From the NCBI RefSeq assembly GCF_001742165.1, contig NZ_CP016443.1:3254881-3318880 (forward strand): a DNA stretch of 64,000 nucleotides, in the 5' to 3' direction. Each line of letters starts with the position of its first letter. Position 1 is the first letter of the stretch. Below are positions 1-9,337 of the stretch, one piece after another. This DNA is from Burkholderia stabilis (GTDB lineage Bacteria; Pseudomonadota; Gammaproteobacteria; Burkholderiales; Burkholderiaceae). The notes beneath the pieces were generated by a model, which saw nothing but the letters and a program-made list of their open reading frames with translations, had not been told where the DNA came from and searched no databases. The position numbers and the translations under genes were made by a program.

Positions 1-286
1 TGATATTCGATATGTTTTCGATAGCCGCGGCGTCGATACGGTGCGAGGCCTGTCGTTGCGGAAGGACAGAACGAATATTGTTGCGCACGCAATGAGTTAT
101 TGCGTTGCGTATGGCAACGCTATCGTGCACGTACCGCGCGGCGATGCTGCAGACGATCGAACGCGTGATGCCTTTCATGGCGTTTACGCGCAGCATGTCA
201 GGCATCGACGCAGGCTGGCATGCCACGGGTTGTCGCGCGAGACGGCCACTCGTCGCAGTGGCCGCACGGCAACGACCTGCCCGGCG
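1..286. other. left-end non-coding stretch
   Basis: I see no convincing gene in the first 286 bases; the open frames here are shadows with no family features. Two short inverted repeats are visible: ACGCAAT/ATTGCGT at 87-105 and CGGCCACT/AGTGGCCG at 243-264. The second lies about 25 bases past the stop of the minus-strand efflux operon and could act as a weak terminator, but it has no T run. Confidence 0.4.
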
Positions 287-1774
287 TCACCCCGCACTCG
301 TCTGCCACCCGAGCCCGAGGCTCTTCTGCAGCGATACATAGTCCTTGATCAGTTCGGCTTGCCCGGCGATCACGTTCTGCTGCGCGGCGAGCGATTCGCG
401 TTGCGTATCGAGCAGGTCGATCATCGATGCGACACCTGCGCGATAGCGCTGGTCCATCAGCGAGCTGGAATGCGTGGCCGACGCCTGTACCTTCGTCAAG
501 GCGACGACGTGTTCGCGCTGGTGCCCGTAGCGTTGCAGCGCAGTGTTGGCATCCTGCAATGCGCCGAGCACCGCCTTCTGGTAGTTCGCTTCGGCTTCGT
601 CGCGTGACGCTTCGGCTGCGCGCACCGCGCCGCGCGTGCGCCCGAAGTCGAGGATGTTCCATTGCAGATACGGCGCACCGACCCACGTGAAGTTCTGCTT
701 GCGGAACAGATGGCCCGGGTCCGTCGCGCTGAAGCCGAGATCGCCGAGCAGCGTCACCTTCGGGAAATAGTCGGCGACATGCTCGCCGATCTGCGCATTG
801 GTCGACGCGAGCCGGCGCTCGGCCGCGCGGATGTCGGGGCGCTGCTTCAGCAGCGCGGCCGGATCGCCGATTGCCACGCTGCCGGGCAGCGTCGGCAGCG
901 GAGCGTCTGGCGCCGACAGCGCGGCGTCGAGCGCACCCGGCGCGCGGCCCGTCAGGATCGCGAGCCGGTCGAGCGATTCCGTCACCTGCGCGTCGAGCGG
1001 AATCAGCGACGCGCGCGTGTTCTCGACCTGCGTCGTCAGGCGTTCGATGTCCGCATCGGCCGCGACGCCACGCGCGCGGCGCTGCTGCGTGAGTTCGAGC
1101 ATCTTCTGCTGCAGCTCGGCCGTGCGTTGCGACAGTGCAAGCCGCTGCTGCTGGTCGCGCAGATCGACATACGCGTTCGCGACTTCGGCCGCGATCGACA
1201 CTTGCGTATCGGCGAGATCGGCGTCGACGGCTTCCGCTTGCGCCGACGCTGCTTCGACCGCGCGGCGCGTGCCGCCGAACAGGTCGATTTCCCAGGTTGC
1301 GTCGAAGCCTGCCGAATAGAGCTGCAGCGGGCCCGAGCCGCCGAGCGACGGCGATGATCCGCTCGACTGGTTCGAGCTGTTCGACGGCAGCAGCGAGCCG
1401 AGCGCGCTGACGTCCGGCTCCCGCATGCGGATGGCCGCGACGGTGGCCGACGATTTCGGCAATTGCGCCGCGCGCTGTTGCGAGAGCTGCGCACGCGCCG
1501 CGCGCAAGCGCGCCTGCGCGGCGTGCAGATCGGGGTTGTATACGAGCGCGGCGGTGATCAGGTCGTCGAGCTGGCGATCGTTCAGCGCGTGCCACCAGGC
1601 GCTCGGTGCGGGCGCGCCGGTGTCGATGCCGGATGCCGGCGCGCGCACGAAAGTCGGCGCATCCGGCGCAGCGGGCGCGCCGCGGTAGTCGGGGCCGACC
1701 GTGCAGCCGGCGAGCAGGCATGCAGCCGCGCACAGCGTGAGCGCGGGGCGGCGGGGCAGGGAGAAGGGTTTCAT
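287..1774 (-). CDS. RND/MFS-type efflux outer-membrane factor lipoprotein (NodT/OprM family)
   Basis: Outer-membrane channel of a tripartite efflux system, giving substrates passed by the adaptor an exit through the outer membrane. The 495-residue length is normal for the family. The N terminus is a lipoprotein signal with lipobox LLAGC, so Cys24 should be lipidated, followed by the family hallmark TVGPDY. Two long repeats rich in helix-forming Ala, Gln and Arg match the duplicated TolC-type coiled coils. It is the last gene of a minus-strand operon, 13 bases after the MFS pump gene, so it should serve that pump. The substrate cannot be read from the sequence. Confidence 0.93.
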   Translation of the reverse strand: MKPFSLPRRPALTLCAAACLLAGCTVGPDYRGAPAAPDAPTFVRAPASGIDTGAPAPSAWWHALNDRQLDDLITAALVYNPDLHAAQARLRAARAQLSQQRAAQLPKSSATVAAIRMREPDVSALGSLLPSNSSNQSSGSSPSLGGSGPLQLYSAGFDATWEIDLFGGTRRAVEAASAQAEAVDADLADTQVSIAAEVANAYVDLRDQQQRLALSQRTAELQQKMLELTQQRRARGVAADADIERLTTQVENTRASLIPLDAQVTESLDRLAILTGRAPGALDAALSAPDAPLPTLPGSVAIGDPAALLKQRPDIRAAERRLASTNAQIGEHVADYFPKVTLLGDLGFSATDPGHLFRKQNFTWVGAPYLQWNILDFGRTRGAVRAAEASRDEAEANYQKAVLGALQDANTALQRYGHQREHVVALTKVQASATHSSSLMDQRYRAGVASMIDLLDTQRESLAAQQNVIAGQAELIKDYVSLQKSLGLGWQTSAG

Positions 1775-1787
1775 CGCGTAAGACGGT

Positions 1788-3374
1788 TCAATGGCCGGAC
1801 GACATCGGCTGCGGCCCGCGCGGCGTTCTCAGCAGCAGCGCGAGCGGCACGCAGGCGAGCAATGCGAGGCCCAGCAGATAAAAGGTTTCGGAATAGGTCA
1901 TCACGACCGCCTGGATCTGGATCTGCCGCGCAAGCTGCCCGAGCGCGCGCATGTTCGAATACGCGAGGTCGCCGGTGTGCGCGAACCAGTTCGCCGCATA
2001 GGCCGACAGCCGGTCCTGCCCGATCAGCGAGTTCGCGGTCACCGATTCGCGGAGCGCGGCCGTATGGAAGGTCGTGCGCCGGTCGATCACGGTGCCGATG
2101 ATCGCGAGCCCGATCGAGCCGCCGAGATTGCGCGCCATGTTGTAGAGCCCGGCCGCATCGCCCGAGTCTTCGCGTGCGACGGCCGCCATCGACGCCTGGT
2201 TGAGCGGCATCATCGCGAGCATCTGCGCAAGGCCGCGGATCAGTTGCGACCATACGAAGTCGTGGCCGACGCTCTGCGCGGTCAGGCTGATGTCGAGCAT
2301 GCAGCTCAGGCAGAACAGCAGCAGCCCCGAGATCACGAGGATGCGGAAATCGACCTTGCCGAGCAGGCGCGGCAGGATCGGCATCACGAGAAATGCCGGC
2401 AGCCCCGACAGCAGCATGATCGCGCCGGCCTGCTCCGCGTTGTAGCCGGCGACGATCGCGAGGAACTGCGGCAGCAGGTACGACACGCCGTACAACCCGG
2501 CGCCGACCGCGGACACGATCACGATCACGCTCGCATAGCGCGGGTTGCGCATCAGCGACAGCCGCATGATCGGCCGCTTCGCGAAGCGCTGCGACAGCGC
2601 GATCAGGATCATCCCCGCGAGCGACACGAAGCTCAACGTGACGATCATCTGCGATTCGAACCAGCGTTCGCGCTGGCCTTCCTCGAGCACGACGGTGAGC
2701 GAACTCAGCCCGATCGCAAGGCCGGCGATCCCGAGCCAGTCCGCGTTGAAGAACGTGCTCCATTGCGGGCGGTCCGACGGCAGCCCGAACCACAGCAGCC
2801 CCATCAGCAGCAGGCACACGGGCAGGTTGATGAAGAAGCACCAGCTCCAGTTCACGTTCTCCGCGAGCCAGCCGCCGAGCACGGGGCCGAACAGTGGCCC
2901 GAGCAGCACGATCAGGCCGAACAGCGTCATCCCGACCGGCAACTGCGACAACGGCAGCCGCGTGCGGATGATGGTCTGCGCGGTCGGGATCAGCGCGCCG
3001 CCCGTGAAGCCCTGGCCGATCCGGCCGGCGATCATCATCGGCAGCGAATGCGACCAGCCGCACATCATCGAGAACGCGATGAAGAGCGCCGAGTTCGTCA
3101 GCAGGAAATTGCGCAGCCCGAACACGCGCGTGAGCCACGCGGCGAGCGGGATCATCACGATTTCCGACATCAGGTAGCCGGTCGAGATCCACGTGCCTTC
3201 GGTGCCGGTCGCGCCGATTTCGCCCTGGATTTGCGGCAGCGCGGAGTTCGTGATCGAGATGTCGAGCGTGGCCATCAGCGCGCCGAGCGCGCCGGCCGCG
3301 ACCGCGATCCAGTCGGTCACGCTCGCGCGGCCTTCGTGCGGCGGCGCGGATGTCGTGGCGGGCGTGTCAGCCAT
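1788..3374 (-). CDS. DHA2-family MFS multidrug efflux pump (EmrB/QacA type)
   Basis: Inner-membrane proton-driven drug exporter of 528 residues, the normal size for a 14-helix DHA2 transporter. The first helix carries the motif LDISITNSALPQIQ, and the fifth has the antiporter-like stretch GPVLGGWLAENVNWSWCFF typical of EmrB. The ATG overlaps the end of the upstream adaptor gene by 8 bases, and the outer-membrane factor follows after 13 bases, which indicates one transcript and one EmrAB-OprM-like complex. The divergent TetR gene is the likely regulator. The closest characterised relatives export hydrophobic drugs or weak acids; I cannot tell which here. Confidence 0.93.
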   Translation of the reverse strand: MADTPATTSAPPHEGRASVTDWIAVAAGALGALMATLDISITNSALPQIQGEIGATGTEGTWISTGYLMSEIVMIPLAAWLTRVFGLRNFLLTNSALFIAFSMMCGWSHSLPMMIAGRIGQGFTGGALIPTAQTIIRTRLPLSQLPVGMTLFGLIVLLGPLFGPVLGGWLAENVNWSWCFFINLPVCLLLMGLLWFGLPSDRPQWSTFFNADWLGIAGLAIGLSSLTVVLEEGQRERWFESQMIVTLSFVSLAGMILIALSQRFAKRPIMRLSLMRNPRYASVIVIVSAVGAGLYGVSYLLPQFLAIVAGYNAEQAGAIMLLSGLPAFLVMPILPRLLGKVDFRILVISGLLLFCLSCMLDISLTAQSVGHDFVWSQLIRGLAQMLAMMPLNQASMAAVAREDSGDAAGLYNMARNLGGSIGLAIIGTVIDRRTTFHTAALRESVTANSLIGQDRLSAYAANWFAHTGDLAYSNMRALGQLARQIQIQAVVMTYSETFYLLGLALLACVPLALLLRTPRGPQPMSSGH

Positions 3375-4485
3375 GACGCTGCTCGTTTGCGGCCGAACGC
3401 GTATCGACGTCGACCGTCACCGACAGCCCCGGCAGCAGCATGCGCTGTGCGCGTGCGTTCGCGGAGAGGCGGATGCGCACCGGCACGCGCTGGACGATCT
3501 TCGTGAAGTTGCCGGTCGCGTTCTCCGGCGGCAGCAGCGCGAACTGCGCGCCCGTGCCGGGCGCGAAGCTGTCGACGACGCCGGTCAGCGCGCCGTCCGG
3601 CAGCGCGTCGACATGCAGCTCGACGGGCTGGCCGATGCGCATCTGACCGATCTGCGTTTCCTTGAAGTTCGCGACGAGGTAGATCGAATCGACCGGCACG
3701 ACGGTCAGCAGGCGCGTGCCGGGCTGCACGTACTGGCCGACGCGCACCGTGCGATCGCCGACGCGGCCGTCGAGCGTGCTGCGCACGACCGTGTTGTCGA
3801 GGTCGAGTTGCGACTGCGCGGCGCTGGCCTGCGCGGCTTCGAGTTGTGCGCGGGCCTGCTGGAGTTGTGCGGTGAACGACGCGATCTGCGTGCGTGCGGC
3901 GGCAATCGACGCGTTGTTCGCGGCGAGCGTCGCGAGCGCCTGGTCGCGCGTGCTCTTCAGGTCGGCGACGCGTTCGTGCGTTTCGGCGCCGGTCGCCGCG
4001 AGCGGCGCATATCGCGTGTATTCGTCGCTCGCGTGCTGCACGTTGATCTGCGACACCTTTGCTTGCGCCGAAGCCTGTTCGAGATTCGCGTGCTGCTGGC
4101 TGATGTCGGCTTCGGCGCGTGCGATATCGGCGCGGCGGGCGTCGACGGTCGCGAGCGATTGCGCGAGCGCGACCTGGTACTGGCGGACGTCGAGCCGCAC
4201 GAGCGGATCGCCGGCCTTCACGGCCTGGTTGTCGCGCACGTAGACGTCGGTCACGTAGCCGGCGACCTTCGGCGCGGCGGTCATGCTGTCGGCCTGCAGG
4301 TACGCGTCGTTGGTGCTTTCGATGAAACGGCCGACCGTCCACCAGCGGGCGAGCCAGACGGCGCCGCCGATTGCCGCGAGCACGGCGACGATGAGCAGGA
4401 TGCGTCGTTTCGATCCGCCGTTTCGCGGCGTTGTTCCGGTTTCCTGACGATCTGCTTTCTGTGGCGGGACTTGAGGCGTCGACAT
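3367..4485 (-). CDS. HlyD-family periplasmic adaptor of efflux pump (EmrA type)
   Basis: Membrane-fusion adaptor linking the MFS pump to the outer-membrane factor. The 372-residue protein has a cytoplasmic tail, one transmembrane helix near residues 29-47, a split biotinyl-lipoyl domain (the second half contains LDGRVGDRTVRVGQYVQPG) and a long Ala/Gln coiled coil between the halves. I chose the ATG at 4485; the frame runs on to a TTG at 4497, but that would reach the operator repeats. It is the first gene of the operon and overlaps the pump gene by 8 bases. The promoter region is shared with the divergent TetR gene. Confidence 0.93.
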   Translation of the reverse strand: MSTPQVPPQKADRQETGTTPRNGGSKRRILLIVAVLAAIGGAVWLARWWTVGRFIESTNDAYLQADSMTAAPKVAGYVTDVYVRDNQAVKAGDPLVRLDVRQYQVALAQSLATVDARRADIARAEADISQQHANLEQASAQAKVSQINVQHASDEYTRYAPLAATGAETHERVADLKSTRDQALATLAANNASIAAARTQIASFTAQLQQARAQLEAAQASAAQSQLDLDNTVVRSTLDGRVGDRTVRVGQYVQPGTRLLTVVPVDSIYLVANFKETQIGQMRIGQPVELHVDALPDGALTGVVDSFAPGTGAQFALLPPENATGNFTKIVQRVPVRIRLSANARAQRMLLPGLSVTVDVDTRSAANEQRHG

Positions 4486-4497
4486 GCAGGCATCCAA

Positions 4498-4535
4498 ATT
4501 ATTCCAAGTGGAAGAATTATTCCAGTTGGTAGAAT
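4498..4535. promoter_or_regulatory. tandem 20-bp operator-like repeats between efflux operon and tetR
   Basis: Two copies of a 20-base element, at 4498-4517 and 4516-4535, match at 17 of 20 positions and are spaced 18 bases start to start. Both begin ATTATTCCA and end in GAAT, and each is itself an imperfect palindrome (TTCCA/TGGAA). They lie just upstream of the adaptor start at 4485 and 42 bases before the divergent TetR start. I infer that the TetR protein binds here and represses both directions. Confidence 0.75.
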
Positions 4536-4577
4536 TGTGTCAAGTAGAATGTCGATCGACCGGATGATGGGGAAGGC

Positions 4578-5411
4578 ATGAACGAAGCGAAGAAGCTGCG
4601 TCGCACGTCGGCGGGCGGCTATGCGCGTGGCGACGAAACGCGCCAGCGGATCATCGAGGCGGCGATCGAACTGTTCGGCGAACGCGGGTTCGCGGGCGCG
4701 TCGACGCGGGAGATCGCCGCGATGGCCGGCGTGAACGCGCCGGCGCTCCAGTACTACTTCGAGAACAAGGAAGGCGTTTACCGCGCGTGCGTGGAGACGA
4801 TTGCCGAGAACGGCTGGGAGGTGTTCGCGCCGGCGGTCGGCCATGCGTGGGCGATGCTCGAAGCCGATGCGGACGTCGACGTGCTGATCGACGCGTTCAT
4901 CGCGCTGCTGCACGCGCTGTCGGACCGGATGTTCACGGCGCCGAAGACGATGAACCAGCGGATGTTCTTTGCACGCGAGCAGGGCGGCCAGGAGCCGGCG
5001 AGCGCGAGCGAAATCCTGATGAAACGGATGCGCAAGCCGCTCAACGACGTGAGCACGGAGCTGATCGGCCGCATCTCGGGGCGGCCGGCCGACGATCCCG
5101 TCACGCGGCTGCGCGCGCTGAGCCTGTTCGGGCAGCTCACGGTGTTCCACATCGCGCAGCGTTCGGCGCTGCAACTGCTCGAATGGGAAACCTTCGAGGG
5201 CGAACGTGCGGCGCTGGTGATCGACACGATCGCCGACCAGACTCGCGTACTGCTCGGGCAATGGCACGCGCAGCGCGACACGAATGCCACCGGTGTGGAA
5301 GCCGGTGGGAAGCGGGGGGCGCGTACTACCGCAAAACGCGCGGCGAAGCCGGCTGCGTCAACGCCAGCGGCGGCAAGCACGCGTCGCGTGAAGAAGCCCG
5401 CCGCGCGTTGA
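4578..5411 (+). CDS. TetR/AcrR-family transcriptional regulator with CerR-type C-terminal domain
   Basis: Local repressor, probably of the divergent efflux operon. The helix-turn-helix spans about residues 21-70 (STREIAAMAGVNAPALQYYF). The ligand-binding region resembles the CerR/DUF1956 C-terminal domain seen in regulators next to EmrAB-type pumps. At 277 residues it is about 50 longer than usual: the last 40 or so are a Lys/Arg/Ala/Pro tail (KRAAKPAAST, RRVKKPAAR) like histone H1 or AlgP tails. Tandem operator repeats lie directly upstream, so autoregulation is likely. The inducer is unknown. Confidence 0.9.
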   Translation: MNEAKKLRRTSAGGYARGDETRQRIIEAAIELFGERGFAGASTREIAAMAGVNAPALQYYFENKEGVYRACVETIAENGWEVFAPAVGHAWAMLEADADVDVLIDAFIALLHALSDRMFTAPKTMNQRMFFAREQGGQEPASASEILMKRMRKPLNDVSTELIGRISGRPADDPVTRLRALSLFGQLTVFHIAQRSALQLLEWETFEGERAALVIDTIADQTRVLLGQWHAQRDTNATGVEAGGKRGARTTAKRAAKPAASTPAAASTRRVKKPAAR

Positions 5412-5438
5412 GCGCGGCACGGCGGTAGTCGTTGCTGG

Positions 5439-7913
5439 TCAGCGCGGCTTGCGATCCGGTTCGCCGGGCGACGGCGGCCGGGGCGCGGTTTCGGCGGCGT
5501 TGCCGTTGCGGGCGTTGCTGCCGCTATCGTCTTCGTGGTTGCCGTCAGGCCGCGATCCGTCGGCATACGCGACGACGCTGCGTTGCGGATTGGCGATCCG
5601 GATGCCGCGTTCGCGGAAGGTTTCCGCAATCCGCCGGTTGAATTCGCGCTGCACGCTCCAGCGCGTCGAGTCCGTGCACTGCATCTGCCCGGCGAGCGCA
5701 AGCGCCGCGCCGTCGACCTGGTCGATGCCCCAGTAGCTGAAATCGGACAGGATGCCGTCGTGGTACTTCGGATCGTCGCGCAGCGCGGCGCCGATTTCCT
5801 TCAGCGTCGCGATCGCGCGATCGATATCCTCGCCGTAGGCGATGCTGACCTTGACGGCCGCGTTGCCGAGCCCGCGATTCGTGTTGTTGACGGTCGTCAC
5901 CGAACTGAACGGGATCGTGTACAGCGATCCGTCGCCCGCGCGCAACCGCACGGTGCGGATCGACAGGTATTCGACGGTGCCTGACACGCCGGCGAGCGTG
6001 ACCCAGTCGCCGACCTGCATCGCGTTCTCCATCAGCAGGAAGATCCCGGTGATGAAATCCTGCACGAGCTTCTGCGAGCCGAAGCCGAGCGCGACGCCGA
6101 AGATGCTGGCGCCGGCCAGGAGCGGGCCGACGTTCACGCCGAGCTGGCTGAGGCCCGTCAGCACGACGACGAGCGCGATCATCACGAACAGCAGCGAGCG
6201 CAGCATCGGCAGCAGCGTGCGCAGCCGCGCCGCGCGCACGAGATTACCCTCGCGGGTCCAGCGCTGCAGGCGGCGCTCGATCGCGATGTTCGCGGTTTCC
6301 CAGACGACGAGCGCGACGATGGCCGCGATCGCGATCGTCATCAGCGCCGATGCGAGCCGGTGGCCGATCGTGCCGGTCTCGAACGCGCGAAAGACCGGCA
6401 CGCCCCAGGTTTGCAGCAGCAGCACGACGGTCACGAGGCCGATCGTGCCCGACACGATCCGGCGCACCAGCGGGTAGTAGCGGTAGGCGTGCGCATGGAC
6501 GAGCGTGCGGTCTTCCTCGCGGTCCTGGAACAGCCGCGCGAGCGCGCCGAACACGACGATCGACACCATCCGCATGGCGATCATCACGGCGATCGAGCGG
6601 CCGCCGAGCGTGATCAGCACGCGATAGCCGTTGTGGACGTCGAGCGCCCACACGAACCACAGCGCCATCACGATGAAGACCGAAACGGGCGCCCATGCGT
6701 CCGCGAGTGCGTTGCCGATTGCCGCGAAGGTCGGCTGGTCCGCGCCGGCGGCGCGGATGCGTGCGGCGACCGGCTGGCGGCACTGGAGGATCAGCGCCGA
6801 GATCATCACGTGCCCGACGAGCGCGACGGCCTTCAGCAGCGCGACGTGACCGGCTTCGCTGAGGCCGAAGTTCGCGGCGATCTCGACCGCCGCCGTGCAC
6901 GCGCCGGTCACGATCACGATCCGCGCGATCGAGCGTTGCGCGAAGTCGGCCCATGCGTCGCTGATGTGCAGCAGCCGCAATTGCCGCGCATCGGGCTGGA
7001 AGAACAGCCGGCTGACGATCGTGACGAGCCGGCAGATCACGTAGATGTCGATCAGCGATTCGAGCGCGGCTTCCACCGGCGTGCCCGCATCGCCGATCAC
7101 CGACATCGTCAGGCTCGCGACGCCGACGAACACGAGCAGCGGCACCGCGCGCAGCGCGAGGCTGACGAGCGCGCGCGGCATCCGGTGCAGCAGTGTGGTG
7201 TGGCGACGCGCGTGGCCGCGGCCTGGCGACGACGCGGGCGCTGCGTCGGATGCGTTGGAGGCGTCGAGCGGCTCGGGTGCGTCCGGCGGCGGTGCGGTGT
7301 CGTCGTCGGGCGTGACGGAATCGGGCACGGTGTGGTGCGACGTATCGGCGCGTCGTGCGGCCACCGCGGCCAGCGCGCGCCGCAGCAGCCGTTTCGAGAA
7401 CCATTCGACGACGAGCGCGGGCACGAGCACGGCGATGATGATCCAGATCGCGTGCGCGAGATCCGCGCGCTCGTCGGCGCGTACCAGCCTGTCGTGCCAC
7501 CAGCTTCCCACCGAGCCGACATCGAGCAGCGAGCGCAGCGATTCGTTCAGCGCGCCGCCGATTTGGGCCGTCCAGCGCGCGCCCTGGCGAACGAGCATCG
7601 ACGCGAGCCCGTTCGACGTGAGCGCGGCCGGCGCCGCGGCGGCCGACGCACCGCTTGCCGCGGCCGCGTCGCTCGCCGCGACCACGGGCGCGGGCGCGCT
7701 CAGTACGCCGACTGCCGCGATCGCGCGCAGTGTCGTTTCGACCTGTGCGCGTTGGCGCGGGTTTTCGAGCACGTCGAGTGCCTGCCGGGCCTGTTGCGGC
7801 GTCAGCGCGGGCGCGGCGCCGGAGGCGGTCGACGCGGCGGCCGGTGCGGGAGCGGCCGCGTGAGCCGCCGAGACGACGGCGGCGAGCAGCCAGCCGAGGA
7901 GGAAATGTCGCAT
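5439..7913 (-). CDS. mechanosensitive ion channel, MscS family (large, multi-helix form)
   Basis: Inner-membrane channel that releases solutes on hypo-osmotic shock. I start it at the ATG at 7913, which opens a signal peptide (MRHFLLGWLLAAVVSAAHAA); the open frame continues upstream without family features. The 824-residue protein has a Pro/Ala-rich periplasmic N-terminal region, a first pair of helices, a low-complexity Pro/Asp/Ala linker near residue 280, then many helices. The MscS domain lies in the last 250 residues, with the pore helix GVALGFGSQKLVQDFITG and the beta domain DWVTLAGVSGTVEYLSIRT. The size resembles MscK/YbdG-type channels. Its short acidic tail ends 27 bases from the convergent TetR stop. 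Confidence 0.9.
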   Translation of the reverse strand: MRHFLLGWLLAAVVSAAHAAAPAPAAASTASGAAPALTPQQARQALDVLENPRQRAQVETTLRAIAAVGVLSAPAPVVAASDAAAASGASAAAAPAALTSNGLASMLVRQGARWTAQIGGALNESLRSLLDVGSVGSWWHDRLVRADERADLAHAIWIIIAVLVPALVVEWFSKRLLRRALAAVAARRADTSHHTVPDSVTPDDDTAPPPDAPEPLDASNASDAAPASSPGRGHARRHTTLLHRMPRALVSLALRAVPLLVFVGVASLTMSVIGDAGTPVEAALESLIDIYVICRLVTIVSRLFFQPDARQLRLLHISDAWADFAQRSIARIVIVTGACTAAVEIAANFGLSEAGHVALLKAVALVGHVMISALILQCRQPVAARIRAAGADQPTFAAIGNALADAWAPVSVFIVMALWFVWALDVHNGYRVLITLGGRSIAVMIAMRMVSIVVFGALARLFQDREEDRTLVHAHAYRYYPLVRRIVSGTIGLVTVVLLLQTWGVPVFRAFETGTIGHRLASALMTIAIAAIVALVVWETANIAIERRLQRWTREGNLVRAARLRTLLPMLRSLLFVMIALVVVLTGLSQLGVNVGPLLAGASIFGVALGFGSQKLVQDFITGIFLLMENAMQVGDWVTLAGVSGTVEYLSIRTVRLRAGDGSLYTIPFSSVTTVNNTNRGLGNAAVKVSIAYGEDIDRAIATLKEIGAALRDDPKYHDGILSDFSYWGIDQVDGAALALAGQMQCTDSTRWSVQREFNRRIAETFRERGIRIANPQRSVVAYADGSRPDGNHEDDSGSNARNGNAAETAPRPPSPGEPDRKPR

Positions 7914-8283
7914 GAGTGGGGATGCGGACGCGCATCGTCGCGCGGCCCGCCGGGCTGAACGATGGACGGAAGTTAACATGATCGCGCTCGGAACCGAATA
8001 GTTCCGGCGATGAATATTCGAATCGGGCATACGCGAGGCGGCACGGGTGTTTGCGCCCCGCTCGCGAGCCGTATTGACGCGTTGCCGGCCGCGCGTTCGG
8101 ACAGGTGCACGTCTGACGCAGGTTGTCGACAGTCCGGCATGCAGGCACATCCTTCCTGCCGTATCGCAAGGCATTTGTCACGCCGGCGTGCCGGCGGCGG
8201 GGCGACGCGTCTCGACGCGAGCGTTCGCCCGATCATGCGCGGCGGGCACGCATCGCCACCGGCGCATCGGGCTGCCCGGCGAA
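7914..8283. other. intergenic region upstream of the mscS-like gene
   Basis: About 370 bases between the channel gene and the end of the oxidoreductase gene, both on the minus strand. It must hold the channel promoter. I find no conserved small gene; the frames crossing it are upstream extensions or shadows. No strong terminator is visible. Confidence 0.4.
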
Positions 8284-9243
8284 TCACGCCGGCCGGTCGT
8301 GAAAAACCGGCAGCACGTGCGTCGCGATTTCTTCGATGACGTCGCGTACGGGCCGGTCCGAACCGAGATTCAGCGTGACGTGATGCGTGCCGGCCGCGTG
8401 CATGTCCCGCAGGATGTCGATCAATGCATGGCGCCCGGTGGCATAACCGAGCGGCAGCGCGGCGGCCGGCGCATCGGGATGTGCGGCGAGATCGAGCCGC
8501 ATCGACACGCCGAACGCGCGAAAGGCCGGCGAAGCGAGGCGTTCGACTGCCGCGCGCCACATCGAATAGCGTGCGCGCTGCGTGTCCGGATCGCGGTGAT
8601 ACGTCATCCAGCCGATCGAATGCCGTGCGATCCAGTCGACGCTCTGTCCACCCGAGCCGACCGCGAGCATCGGCACCGCGTCGTCGCCGCGCGGCAGCAA
8701 CGTGAATTCGGGCGCGTCGGGCGGCGCTTCGTCGGGCAGTACGCGAGACGGTACGCCGAGCGCGGCCGCGACCACGTCCCAGTGCTCGCGATACCGGTCG
8801 CGCCGTGTCTGCGCGTCGACCCCGAACGCCGCGTATTCGGGCGGCCGGTCGCCGGAGCCGAGCCCGAGGATGAAGCGCCCGCCGGACAGCGTCGCGACCG
8901 ACAGCGCGCCTTTCGCGATATGCAGCGGATGACGCAGCGGCAGCACGATTGCGCCGCTCGCGAGCGCGATCCGGCGCGTGCGCGCCGCGAGTGCGCCTAG
9001 GAATACCCACGGGTCGAGGTGGCCGACCGGATCGGGATAGTCGGCGCTGTTCAGCGGCACGTCGCGAATCCACAGCGCGCGAAAGCCGAGCGCGTCGGCC
9101 AGCGCCGCAAGTTCGAGCTGTTCGTTGAAGTCGGCGACGACGTTGCCGCTGCGAAGCAGCGGAAGCGTGAGGCCGATCGACAGCCGTTCGTCCGAAAAGA
9201 TGCGATGCGCGATGTCGGGGCGGGCGGGGGCGGGCGTGGTCAT
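8284..9243 (-). CDS. LLM-class (luciferase-like) flavin-dependent oxidoreductase
   Basis: Bacterial-luciferase-like TIM-barrel enzyme of 319 residues, using FMN or F420-type flavin; the substrate is unknown. The family pattern is clear: ELAALADALGFRALWIRD near the N terminus, the TRRIALASGAIVLPLRHP strand, ALSVATLSGGRFILGLGSGD, and a late AAGTHHVTLNLG segment near the C terminus. The start codon is followed by a short Ala/Pro stretch; an internal start is possible. The acetyltransferase gene on the same strand ends 94 bases upstream, so the two may be co-transcribed but need not be functionally linked. Confidence 0.88.
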   Translation of the reverse strand: MTTPAPARPDIAHRIFSDERLSIGLTLPLLRSGNVVADFNEQLELAALADALGFRALWIRDVPLNSADYPDPVGHLDPWVFLGALAARTRRIALASGAIVLPLRHPLHIAKGALSVATLSGGRFILGLGSGDRPPEYAAFGVDAQTRRDRYREHWDVVAAALGVPSRVLPDEAPPDAPEFTLLPRGDDAVPMLAVGSGGQSVDWIARHSIGWMTYHRDPDTQRARYSMWRAAVERLASPAFRAFGVSMRLDLAAHPDAPAAALPLGYATGRHALIDILRDMHAAGTHHVTLNLGSDRPVRDVIEEIATHVLPVFHDRPA

Positions 9244-9337
9244 GTCGATTCCTCGGGGACGGTGCGAAGCGAACGCGCGGCGTTGCGTGTCCGGATGCTA
9301 ACGTGTTTGCGTGAAGCAGGCGTGCGGTGGCCCGACG

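Noticed and set aside
198..1733. 511-residue open frame overlapping the outer-membrane factor gene
   Set aside because: Arg/Ala-rich shadow frame on the same strand as a clear family member.
8010..9000. Plus-strand frames across the luciferase-like oxidoreductase
   Set aside because: No ribosome site and no family motifs; the minus-strand gene explains the open frames.
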